A DNA stretch of 64,000 nt from Erigeron canadensis (lineage: Eukaryota > Streptophyta > Magnoliopsida > Asterales > Asteraceae): the NCBI RefSeq assembly GCF_010389155.1, contig NC_057768.1, positions 10,104,501 to 10,168,500 on the forward strand, read 5' to 3'. The notes beneath the pieces were generated by a model that made no database searches, was not told the DNA's origin, and worked only from the letters and a program-made list of their open reading frames with translations. Made by a program: the position numbers and the translations under genes. How positions within the stretch are numbered: position 1 is the stretch's first letter; each line of letters begins with the position of its first letter. Positions 22,012 through 32,980 of the stretch are shown piece after piece.

Positions 22012-23175
22012 TTGTGAAATGAAACCAGAATACAAACACTCAGTTATCAAACCAGTGTCTTTCACGTCACAGAACAAACTAGTTAGATCCTTATTCAACT
22101 GATTTTTAGTTCGAACAGGTTCTGTAGCATTTCCAAGAATATTTTCAACTGGGTGATCCTTATTAATTCGATATTGAGCAACCGAATCAACATTCAAACT
22201 TTCTCCTAAATTTTGTTCTAATCTGAAACTCAGGAGAACTGAAATCATCTTCCAATTCTTCAGAAATAGGATCATCATCAGGCAGTGTAACCTTCGATTG
22301 AGTAAGTGGTGTAGTGTTTGCGGGTTCATTATTATCTGAATCTGGTGTCTTATCCTTGTCCTTACCACTTTCATCAATATCAGTAGTAGACTGAACGTTG
22401 GTTGGAGTAGTATCGACATTCCGAGTAGGCGGAGATATAGGAGTATCATCCATGTGATCTCTTAAAATAATCACATCGTCAATTATCTCAGGATCTGAAT
22501 AAGAATCAGGACCATGTAGTGAACTAAACACACTATCGTAATCGAAGTTTTTGTCACTTCCAGAATGAATAGCGGGCTTATGACTGACAATTTTGACATT
22601 CGTTCCTAAATCAACCTTGCCGGTCTGTTTGTTGTAAACCCGTCGAATTGATGTTCCCGGTTTATAACCCATGAGAAATTCCTCTTCAACCTTTGAATCA
22701 AACTTTGACTGAGGTAGATACTTCAAGAAAGTACACGGTACACCAAATGGTTCAACATTCTGTAAATTTGGTTTCTTCTTATGTAGAAGCTCATAACATG
22801 TCTTATTATGACGCTTAACTACAGTAACCCTATTTAAAATATGACAAGCTGTATTCACCGCTTCCGCCCAAAACATAGTAGGAAGCCCTGAATCTGCAAG
22901 CATAGTTCTGGCTGTCTCGATTAGAGTCCTATTCTACCTTTCAGCAACTCCATTCTATTGTGGTTCATACGGAGAACTGTATTGATGTTGGATTCCCTTT
23001 GACAAACAAAAGACATCCATCACATTATTCTTGAATTCAGTTCCATTGTCACTCCTGATTCTCTTAACACGAACTCCATAAATGTTTTTCAGTTTCGACA
23101 AAGAAATTTATCAAAATCTATGGAGCTTCGTCTTTCGATTTAAGAAAGAAAACCCATGAGAATCTCGAGTAATCA
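22012..23175 (-). pseudogene. E: integrase C-terminal half and linker to RT
   Basis: The minus-strand reading covers the integrase catalytic region through MLADSGLPTMFWAEAVNTACHILNRV, then the DPISEELEDDF acidic linker towards RT. Relative to C there are nonsense codons where the QQNGVAERKNRT motif should be (CAG to TAG and AAG to TAG near 22936-22955), a one-base insertion near 23086 and a loss of about 28 bp near 23192. The conserved catalytic Glu lies in this wrecked motif, so no integrase could be made. Confidence 0.85.
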
Positions 23176-23892
23176 TCAGTAACCACCAAACAGTAATACT
23201 GGACCAAATAAATCCATGTGAAGTAACTCGAAAGGATTGGCAATAGAATTTTCTTGTTTCGGTTTATGTGCGGACTTTTGCTGTTTACCTTTCAGACAAG
23301 GTACACATTTGTCTTCCATTCCAAACCGCTTCATGGGAACGCCTTCAACCAAACCATGTTTGACAATGTCATTCATCTTTCGGAAATTGATATGTCCCAT
23401 TCTTCTATGCCATAGTAACGATTCAGATTCATTTGCTTTTGATAACAAGCAAAAAAACTCCTCTGGATTATCAACACCTAACACAAGGCCATAGATGCCT
23501 CTCTTCCTAGGAGCTTTCAGCAGGATCCAGTCTTTAGGAATAACATATCCCGGTTTCAATATAAGTGCTTCTTTTTCATTAAAATGGACAGTATTACCCT
23601 TGTCACAAATCTGAGAAACACTCAATAAATTATGTGATAACTGTTCCACATAATTGACTTTCTCCAGCGTAATCTTCCCATTGACGACATCACCTTGGCC
23701 CGAGATGTTGCTGCCCTTGGGACCTGCGAAACTAACATACGAACCATTTACATCTTCATAATTGGACAAAACTTTCTTGTCCCCTGTCATGTATCGAGAG
23801 CATCCACTGTCAACATACCAAAGACTGATAGGCTTCCTTGGTTCTCCCAGCACATTAGATGATAAGATGGTTAGTTTCTGAAGGGAACCCAA
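23176..23892 (-). pseudogene. E: protease and Gag-pre-integrase
   Basis: 238 residues. The protease motif WYVDSGCSRYMTGDK has an intact D-S-G (canonical RHMTG reads RYMTG). Gag-pre-integrase LLWHRRMGHINFRKMNDIVKHGLVEG and the CVPCLKGKQQKSAHKPK zinc half follow, then the first integrase motif [10 protein letters not shown] with its catalytic Asp. The frame begins in a 22-nt overlap with the end of gag (23871-23892), in the -1 frame; the same arrangement occurs in C. Confidence 0.88.
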
Positions 23893-24580
23893 ACCTTTTG
23901 AGGTTTAGGTTTGCCGAATTCATCTCTAATGATCAATTCGGTCCAATATCCATCGCTCTGTAATGGAGCCTTGGATGAAGATAGTGTCACAGACTGTTTC
24001 TTAGGTGAGGTGAAACGAGTCTTAGGAGATGAATTCCTTGGTGAGTGAGTACCAAATCTAGGTTGACTCCCTAATCGATCATAGATATTAGACGAACTAT
24101 TAATTCTAACAGGAGGAGATCGATTTTGTTGAGTCATCTTCCTAGGTGAATTACTCCTTTGAGGTGTACGAGAACGACTCAAACTTACACTACTAGAAGT
24201 AGTATTCTGTGAAGGTCCCTGTCGTTTTGGAGTCTTAGAGCTATTGACACTAATCCTTTGATCTGTAACAATAGACTCTCCATATGACACATTTCTAAGT
24301 AATTTAACATAATTCTGTGCATTTTTATTATCAGGATGTCTTTTTGCATACTCCTGATAATAATCCCTTTTATATGCACTCATAAATTTTGGTAAAGCTA
24401 CTTGTTCAACTAGTTTACCCTTCCCTTTAGGATTAGGAATATCACTAACATCCTTTGACTTGACTTAACTGTTATTCTTAGGATTCTTGACCTTCCTATT
24501 TGGACATTCAATTGCTATATGGCCTTTCTCACGACAAGTATAGCACTTCTTTACTTGTTGTTTTCTAGATTGACCATTCT
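23871..24580 (-). pseudogene. E: Gag C-terminal basic region and zinc knuckle
   Basis: Open from 24383 (MSAYKRDYYQEYAKRHPDNK), Ser/Arg-rich (SRSRTPQRSNSPRK, SPRNSSPKTRFTSPKK), ending KPQKVWVPFRN and a stop. The CYTCREKGHIAIEC knuckle, seen intact in C, lies upstream at about 24500-24545 behind an E-specific frameshift and stop. A Ser-Arg-rich, basic segment fits RNA binding by nucleocapsid. Confidence 0.8.
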
Positions 24581-25659
24581 CTATATTACAGGGATTGGTA
24601 TACCATACTCCTTCATTTCATTTATGGTATCAAGCGTCTGTATTGCTTCTTCCATATTTGTTATTGGTTTAAAAGGAGCATAATGTCTATCCTTATATGG
24701 AATTTGTTCAGCTAACCATTCTTCTTTATTTTCCACACACCAAACTTTGTCAATTCTTGATTTAGGTTCAATCCTATTTATAGATACTTCTTTATTATAG
24801 AAAACTGTATCACAGTCTTTCAGTGTGTAGTATACTACTTCATCTGGATTAAAATCTACTTCAGTTTGTTGGTGACCTTGTAGAAGTAAATCGGAATCTT
24901 TAGACACATTACTTTCCTTTTTAAGGATAACATTTTCAACAGTTAAAATAATTGAATTTTCTTTTAGTTTCAATATTTCTTGTTTTAAATCTGACACCAT
25001 TCTACACACGTTAATTATAGAAGATAAAGAACAAGATATCTTCTGATCTGCAGCCTTGCAATCTGCCATGTATGCAACAAAGTCTTCAGTTGTCATACCT
25101 TCAGGTATCACGAAGTTCTTCATCTGCTCTTCAATGCTCTTCATGGAAATGTCATCAACAGGATTTGATGACTCTTCCTTTTCTTCAGATGCTTTTACTG
25201 CAGTCATTTGTTCACTGTCAGACCTTACTGTCTCAGCAACATTACACGTATTCTTCTGTACTATCTCAGATGCACTATCTTCACTTGAGTACACAACATA
25301 ATCAATTGTTGCAGCTACCTCATCATATAATTCTACCATGTAGGCATGATTCGAGGTATCATCAGATTGTGTATCCCATTGATAAGTACCATCTGGATTT
25401 TGAACAACAACAGCCGTTGACTCCGAAAATGGTGACGAAATTGGCTGTTGTGGAGTAGCAGGATATGTAATCATTGCTTGCGTCTTATGATTATTCGGAG
25501 TAATACTGCCTTGATTGTAATTTTGACGACCAGCAACGGTATTATCAATCTTCTTAGGTCGTTGACACTCTCTTGCAAAATGACCAAATCCATCGCAGTT
25601 ATAACATTTCACCTTGGATTTGTCAAAGCCTTTAGTGCCATTACCTATAGGTCTCTCAG
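24581..25659 (-). pseudogene. E: Gag middle region with first CCHC knuckle
   Basis: Reads CYNCDGFGHFARECQRPK near 25575-25630 (a complete CCHC), then TYQWDTQSDDTSNHAYMVELYDE, an acidic/coiled segment (LKQEILKLKENSIILTVENVILKKE) and ends EYGIPIPVI where C continues into the second knuckle. It is cut on its 5' side at 25659 by element G. Confidence 0.85.
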
Positions 25660-26535
25660 TAAGCAATCAAAATAACTTATACCCAAATCCTAGTGGTCAC
25701 TAAGCCATGAGCACAAATTATCCGCAATCAATAATCGAATAGCAAAGAATAAATAGATTGAGATTTCGACAAAACGTTAAATCAAATCACTTGAATTACT
25801 AAATATTATGCAATCCCTACATAATGTCTCACTCCATCAAGATGGATGAAAAGGCGATTAGCCACTCATATTAAATATGAAATAACAAATCAAAACGAAA
25901 GAATTCATTGTTACCGAATACAAAGGATTGAAAACGAATAACGAAATGATTCTGAACGAGTCTTTGATCCTTCAAAATGATGAAAAATAAGATAAACCCT
26001 AGAAAAAGCTCTTAAAATCGTCTGGAAAGTGATAGATAGGTTTTTGGAATGTTTATTGCAGCTATTTATATGCTGACTAAATTCAGCAGATTCGGCGTTA
26101 AACTGTGTCGCAGTCCCAAACTGCGTCGCAGTTCCTTGACTTTTCTATTAACTTTGACTTTCATTGACTGGCCTTCTGTCGTATATACACAAAATGCGTC
26201 GCAGTTTCCCTATACTGCGAAGCAGTTTCCACCTCGACTTAAATTACTGCGACGCATACCCATACTGCGTCGCAGTTTCTTGTTGACTTGCGTTGACCAC
26301 CTTGACCAGCTTTGACTTTCTTCTAATCCTCAATTATGTGCTCCGTAAATCATTCGTAAGCACTCGTTTTGCTCCAGAAACTTCGTTTTCTTCAAGTTAT
26401 CGCTTAGGTACTTGTTTTCCACCTGAAACACTGACAAATACCATAAACGCACCAACTGTATACGAAAATGACTCGTAAACCTCACTAAACAACCACTTTA
26501 AGCTATGGGAAATGGGCATAAAATACGACATATCA
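25660..26535 (-). repeat. 3' LTR of G, truncated, with PPT
   Basis: Matches 33601-34479. It ends GACATATCA, followed by AATCCCCCTACACTT (26536-26550), the complement of a polypurine tract. The part equivalent to 32981-33600 is lost at the junction with E gag (CTCTCAG then TAAGCAATC). Confidence 0.9.
26099..26281. repeat. Interspersed ACTGCGTCGCAGT motifs in the left G LTR
   Basis: Near-palindromic ACTGCG-T-CGCAGT units or variants at about 26101, 26121, 26192, 26213, 26246 and 26266, in both orientations (TGCGTCGCAG and CTGCGACGCA). The other LTR copy carries the same series near 34041-34226 with base changes. Confidence 0.85.
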
Positions 26536-26550
26536 AATCCCCCTACACTT

Positions 26551-27579
26551 AAGCTTTGCTTGTCCTCAAGCAAATCCAGGCTGAAAACAAATCAAACCTT
26601 GGTATTTTATGGAACCACATTTCAGTTATCAAAAAGAAGCTCAACCATAATCAAGAATAAGAATAAATGGTTAGGCAGTTTTAATCTTAAATGAAAACCC
26701 GAATGTTTGACAATATTTGACTGATATACAAGCCTCAATAACACGACTAAGCACAAATGAAACGAACAAGTGATATCTCGCCTATCCTACTCCAACTAAC
26801 TTTCTTTTGGGGTTGAATATTTGACTAATCACTCAATAGCCAAGTCGTGATGCATAATCTTTTAACCATAGGCTTGTACAAGGATCGTTGCTAAGTCGCC
26901 AAGGCGCATGCGCCCTATAACGTCTATCAGAAGAGGACTTTAAGGGAGGTAACAAGGATAAACAGGTCATTTAAATAAGGCATAGGAATTTGGGAAACAT
27001 TTTGTGTTAACAAAGAACTAACACAACACTTGACAAATTTTCACATATAGTCTAGTCCAAAGAAACCCATGTCATTAGTTGCCAACGGTCCACATCCCAA
27101 AAAGTTATCCATCAAACAACTTATCAACCAATTCTAACCAATGTTGACTTCAAACAAACTTGCCAACTTCAAACATTCTAACCATATACGTATTAAACTT
27201 CAGCACACTTTGTTGGTTATAATGACGACCAACTTACATGAAAATGATTTGACAAAAAGGAGAAATACCAACTGACAGCCCAAGCTCAATTTTTTTTTTT
27301 ATTATTTATTTTATTTTATTTTATTTTCAATTCTTTTATTCTTTTTATTCATTTTTTGTGAGCTACTTTTACTCTCACTAATTGGTATTCTCTTACATAA
27401 TTTAAGAAACAGTGACAAATCATCTCAAAAGATGCTAAGATGAACGATTTAGACTTTATCCAAGAACCATGACGTAATCAAACTACCCCCATAAGATGAG
27501 AATATCCCGTCCCGACATAATAAGGTAAAACCCAAACCATCCAATCTAGCAAAGGCAACCAATGACCCACCAGGACGTC
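26551..27579. other. G internal region without genes (3' side)
   Basis: No coding pattern. An A/T homopolymer stretch near 27290-27350 and otherwise unremarkable AT-rich sequence. It is the 3' half of the internal region of G before the solo LTR insertion. Confidence 0.6.
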
Positions 27580-27868
27580 CGTAACAACCGTCTTAGAAAT
27601 GTTCTTATTAAGTTCTTAAAAACGTACATTTGCCATTAGAACGGCCAGACAGTTCAATTTATCTAAGTTCTTGACGTACTTTAGACCTCCATTATGTGCT
27701 TATATGAAGGTCAATTTGATCTACAATCTTGATTTATATGACGGGTTTATGATTGTGTACAATGAGATAATAAAGTTCGGTTCATAAACGTTCATGTTCA
27801 TTAAAGTTCTAGTTCAAAACGTTCGCAAATGGTCCTTACATTTATTGGGTTCATTAAATATGGAAATG

Positions 27869-27876
27869 TATATATA
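27869..27876 (+). promoter_or_regulatory. TATA box of solo LTR S
   Basis: TATATATA in AATGTATATATAGAAAAAG, followed 30-90 bp later by a CT-rich leader (TTCTTCTTCTCTCTAC). It could in principle still start transcription into G. Confidence 0.6.
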
Positions 27877-28479
27877 GAAAAAGATGGAAACTTAGAGAGA
27901 AAAAGTCACAACACTATTCATTTTCTTCTTCTCTCTACTTTCTCACACTAAAACACATAGTGCAGCCACATTTTCACACACAAAATTCATCCTTTGATTT
28001 TGGATTGTTAAATCAAAATCACTTGTACTTTTAGCATCCTTGTGATAATCTAAATGTGTTTCTGGAATCAAATCTCAGGTAACAACAACAAATTATGAGT
28101 TTTTGATCAAATTAAAAATGAACTTTTCCAACTTTATGTCCTTGATGATTTGGTCCAATTTTGATATGAAATCGTGTTAATGTTTAATGGGTTTGTGTCT
28201 AAATGTGTTTGATAACATATATGTGAACAAATTTGGGTCATAACATCCTTGAATCTCTAAAACCCATTTTTGAAAAAGAAGGGAAACTTGTTCTTGATAT
28301 GCAACACTTATTTCATGTTATAGATGATCTTGAAATCATTAAAAGTGTTAAAGGTCAGTGTTTATGTGCATATATGTACAAGTTCTATGTTCTAACCTGT
28401 CCCGGATTCGATCTAGATCCTTTTGTAGTGATCTTGTGCTTGTTTCAACTCGTGGGCATTTAAAACGGTCTTGGTGGGA

Positions 28480-28915
28480 TGATCTTGAGCTCAAGATTGT
28501 CCTGGCCAGCCTCCTTTGTTCATTGTTCTTGTTCGTTGGATCTTGTGTGGTGTTGTGGTGTTGTTTGTGCGATATTGGGTAACCGATCCTTTGGATTGGT
28601 TTTGCTCAAACACTTGTTCTTGTCCTTGAACACTTGGGATGATCTTCTTCATGTCCTGAGGAACGATCTTGAGCCATTCCTCCCTTAAAACGATCTTGGC
28701 TAACTAGGACACTAAGACGATTTTGAGTTAACTTTGAAACGATCTTGATGTACTTAACTATTAAAACGATCTTAACCTATGAACTTGAAACGATCTTTGT
28801 CCCTTGGCAATGGGACGATCTTGTGAAACGATCCTGGCTAGAAAATAGGACGATCTTGGCTTGACCAGTGAGACGATCTTGATGACTAAACCCTAAGACG
28901 GTCTTGTGCTTATCT
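28480..28915 (+). repeat. Degenerate array of ACGATCTTG motifs in solo LTR S
   Basis: About twelve copies of (A/G)ACGATCTTG or one-base variants spaced about 20-45 bp, e.g. near 28480, 28663, 28691, 28740, 28768, 28791, 28815, 28828, 28851, 28874 and 28899. The spacers differ, so only the 9-10 bp core is conserved. Confidence 0.8.
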
Positions 28916-30636
28916 TAAAACAACATGTACTTGTTCTATATCATACAACACTTGATCCTTAATCATCTAATCAGTTCATAACAACATCACTACTTGATTA
29001 AACATCTCAAAGGTTGTCCATTAACACCAAAGCTAGATCATGGTTCGATCTAAGACAACGTACAAAGTGCAAACCCTAATTAAGTGCAAATAAAACATGT
29101 TCTATCTTGATTATCAAAGTATGAGTTCTATGATCAATTAAAATGAGTTCTAAAGACTAAGAGTTCATCATTAAAGGCATGTTCAACTCATTAACACGAT
29201 AAGTACTTATTTGTGAGTTCAAAGACGTTCAGTTCGAGTCCAGTTCATGTACTTAAAGTTCATTTAAAACTCTTTTGAGTCAAAACGTTCAAAGATCTTC
29301 AAAGGACCAAATCATCAGTTCATCAAGGACATTACTGTGATTGAATGATCACATGAACTAATATATGTACTTCTTTATGATCATTATGTGCTTAGAAATC
29401 CATCAAGACGTGCTTGGATTTCGATAGATATACTTATCTATCTCTGTATTTGTTCTCTGTGCTAGTTCTCTGTGCTTTTACCGGATCACTGTGAGTTCAC
29501 TAATCCCCCTTTCGTACATTTGTTCAAAGTTCTTTATCAGGGACTGAAAAGCATGAAAACTATTTTCGTACTTGTACATATGTTCGTGAACTATTTTACG
29601 TACTATATTATGAGCTTGATCTTGAACTACTTATGAAATTATTCTTAAACTGTTTGAAGGAGTATTTAAGTCTTGAATGGGCAGGATCTTAAATACATCT
29701 ATACTACTATACTTGATCTTTATTATGTTCTAGTTCGTACATGTACTTGTTCAGTTCTTGTTCACCGCTATCAATTCATATCCCACAGTTCAGGGAATGA
29801 ACCGTAAGTAATTATGGACAGCGCTGTTTAGGGTAGGGCCACCCTCATTCTCCACAGTTCAGGAGGATGCATATTACTTGTTCTTATACATGTCATCTGT
29901 TCTGACATAGATCTTATTTGAAGTACTCGAGCTATATGAGCATACTATCACATTAAAGTTCAGTTCTGACCAATCGGTTTAGCAGTGACAACTTATACCT
30001 AAAGTTCATTATATGTTCTTGTTCAGTTCATGCTATTATAAAGTACTTATGTCCAAAGTGCAGTTCTTGACCTAGTTCTGATTATTATAAAGAACTTATG
30101 TCCAAAATGCAGTTCTTGACCTAGTTCTGATTATTATAAAGTACTTATGTTCAAAGTTCAGTTCTTGATCTAGTTCTAATTATTACAAAGTACATTGGTT
30201 CGACGTACAAAACTTATGATCTTGTTCTTACTATACATATATACGTATATGTAAACTAAAAGTACATTATGTGAATCTCACTAACTACTTTTGTAGTTGA
30301 CCTTTTGAACTTACGTGCTTTTCAGGCTAGGTTAAAGTAGATCTTGTAGCATAGGAACCTTCCTCTCTTAAGCTCATCCTTTGGCGATTGTTCAAGCATC
30401 CAAGATCGGGAGTTGTGAAGATCTTTCCTTTGCTGTTCATTTCAAGTACTGGTTCTTAAAGACAATTGTTCTGTCTTTGTTCATTGATTGAGTTTGAGTC
30501 CTTCTTATGTTCTGTAATAACTATCGTACTTCTGTTCTTTGATTAATTTTAATGGCTGTGTTGGAACTTCTACTATGTGCAATTGTGCTTATCTGTGCAT
30601 CCCGTATACTCCGCTTTAGCAGGGTGTTACAACGTC

Positions 30637-31810
30637 GACTAACAATATGGTGAGGAATGGTTTATATTTAGGTGGATTTAATAACCAAGAACATGCTAGT
30701 GACAACATGTTTTATACTGTTTCATGCACTAAAAGGGAGTGCAACATACGGGTTTCCAACGGGTGGTTCACTAACCGGTGTAGTTAGCTACTAAGCACAT
30801 TACAAAACATGCACATAACAGATTTTTATGAAACAAAGGGTGAATAAACAAAGAATAAAGGTTTTATCCTAAATTTGCCTCTTCATCATATAGCAAAATA
30901 ACGAAACGATCAACAAGGACAAGTTCTAGAATCAACGCAATAACCGGCACACTCATAGCAAATTCAAATTTCCAGAAATGCAAAATCAACCTCAAACTTG
31001 CACATCCTAGTTCGGAGCTCAAAAGAGACTCTTACTCCCGGATAAATCCGAAAGCCTAAGAGAGGGACAAATTTACAAGGTTGATAGTTCCAATACCGTA
31101 ACACCTATCATACTAGCGATGAATCAATAATATCTCACAAATTTGGTGTTTTGGTGCTATAAGCATGCTAGCAATGTTATTAACCCAGAAAGGATTGCCA
31201 CGTTAATCAGTCAAAACACATTCCACATATTAAAGACTTTACCAAGGTGTAGTTACATCACTCATTTATATCTATAATTAGGTGACAAAAGCAATTAACT
31301 ATGAGGACAAACATGCAAAAATCTTCACAAATTACCCGACTTTTTCCTATTTACCTCCCCCCCCCCCCCCCCCCCCCCCACACTTGAGTTGGACAATATC
31401 CTCAATGTCCAAGAAACTAAGCCAAATAAGGAAAATAGGGAAAAGTAAACTAAAAAGCAAAATAAGAACAAGAAAAACTTGTCGGGTACATGTGGTGTTC
31501 CATGCGCGAATGATGCCAACAAGAATAATGCGCGCTGAACTTACTGCCAGCATCTACATATGACAACCTTGCTATCACACATGAACACAGCAGAGCCAAC
31601 ATAATAATATAATTGTTAAGTATGCAACATTGAAACCTAGGTATTCTACGGAAATGGAAAGAAAATATGATGTCTCATCACCCCGTAGGGTGGATACAAA
31701 ACAACCAAATCGAAATTAAAAGTACGAAAAATGAAATTGTTCAAACAATTCATACAAGCCATCAAAAACAGCGAACTGACGACTTCTCATTCATCAACCT
31801 GCATAAAAAC
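30637..31810. other. G internal region without genes, with poly-C run
   Basis: No coding pattern. A run of 23 C at 31357-31379 is the only striking feature; it creates spurious Pro-rich or Gly-rich ORFs (31282-31563 and its reverse). Homopolymer length is a likely assembly error site. Confidence 0.6.
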
Positions 31811-32975
31811 TCACTGTGGTGGAGGGTGAGGTGGGTAGTGTTTGTAACCAGGAAGGTTACCATAGTCAAAGAAAGAACCAAACACCTGTTCTGCATAAGT
31901 CTGCTCAGAAGCTCCTGCCTGAGTCACGTCCATGCCAGCATAAGTACCTGTATAAGAACCAAATCGGACCGGCATATCCTGTCCTAACGCCCCTGGATCG
32001 TGACGGGGAGGCTCCTCAACCACATGCTCGGGAGGAAAGTAAAAACCTCCACCGACTCTCTGATGCGGGATAAACATAGCAGGTGGATGGTAGTGGGGAA
32101 GATCAACGGGTGGTAACGACGCGAGTCATAGACCACTCTCTGAAACTATCCATGCGTATGTGAAATAATTGCTGAGATTCGAACATCCAATCAACAACAG
32201 ACTGAAGCGAGGTGAAATCAAAACCTGCAAGAACAACAGAAGAAGAAGAAGAAGCTCCCGCAGTGGAAGTGGCACGACACTTAGGGCGTCTAACTAGTTC
32301 TTCCTCCGCTGCCTCCTCCATCTCTTCATCAGTATCTTCACCATCATCACCTTCATCGCCCTCAGGGGCGGCATCACCAAAGTCAATCAAAGAGTAAAAA
32401 CCAATATTGGTTTGAGGTTTAAGTAACCCAAACCGCTTCAAATCTGGATACTCAAATGGTTTCATAGGTTTCCAATTCAAGTTAAACACCATATTTGCTC
32501 GATCCCCTTCACAACCAAAGAATTTCACCAATTTTGTAACATAATGACCACACACAAGCTTCCTAACCCCCATGCCTCGAGTACCCATATGTTTTGCTAC
32601 CACGTAAGGAGCACAAGCTAATCTATACGGGGCACCCTCATGAAAAAGTCTCAACAACCACATATCCTCCAAATACACCTTGTCCCGCTGATTGGATCGC
32701 TGGACAACCAAGTATGTAATCATTTTTAAAAACAGCCTCAAAACAGGTGACTTAATAGAGTTCACCCTCGACTTAAAACTCCAAGTCTCCCCAGAAATCT
32801 GCGCATAGTATGACTTCTGACTACCCTCCGGGAATCTGAACCCGGTACGAGCTCCCATTCTCAAGACCTTCCTAAGCAATTGATTATTATCTACCAACTC
32901 CCTAGTGTACATCCCGGTAGCAATTCCAAATTCAACTATGGTCAAAGATCGATCTCTCCCCGGCAGCGGCGCCAA
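31811..32975 (-). pseudogene. G: Athila-like ORF1/Gag-like protein, 5' truncated
   Basis: Open from next to the PBS; there is no ATG, and the first codons are PBS sequence, so the normal N-terminus is missing. The reading starts LPGRDRSLTIVEFGIATGMYTRE, the helix known to me from ORF1 of Athila/Tat-type gypsy elements, continues through DMWLLRLFHEGAPYRLACAPYVVAKHMG, then an acidic run (GDEGDDGEDTDEEMEEAAEEE), and after a frameshift near 32100 ends in a Tyr/Pro-rich tail (YGNLPGYKHYPPHPPPQ). Start coordinate given is the frame limit. Family call is from memory. Confidence 0.6.
32957..32974 (-). other. Primer binding site of G
   Basis: Minus strand TGGCGCCGCTGCCGGGGA, close to the TGGCGCCGTTGCCGGGGA PBS typical of Athila/Tat gypsy elements. 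It lies six bases from the LTR. Confidence 0.85.
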
Positions 32976-32980
32976 AAACT

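Larger units (their letters stand above)
27580..30631 (+). repeat. Solo LTR S of a Ty3/gypsy element (3.05 kb)
   Basis: Begins CGTAACAACC (probably TGTAACAACC with one change) and ends GCAGGGTGTTACA. Flanked by ACGTC at 27575-27579 and 30632-30636, a 5-bp target duplication, with no PBS, PPT or internal domain between. The orientation follows the TATA box and CT-rich leader. Its ends resemble those of the gypsy LTR at 1765-4551 read on the minus strand (TGTGACAATC...GGGTGTTACA), so the two may be related families. It arose by recombination between the two LTRs of a full element. Confidence 0.85.

Noticed and set aside
28233..28688. Overlapping ORFs of 69-76 residues
   Set aside because: Inside the solo gypsy LTR, partly over the ACGATCTTG array; no protein family pattern.
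31282..31563. Proline-rich ORF (and Gly-rich reverse ORFs)
   Set aside because: Made by the 23-C homopolymer; no other coding character.
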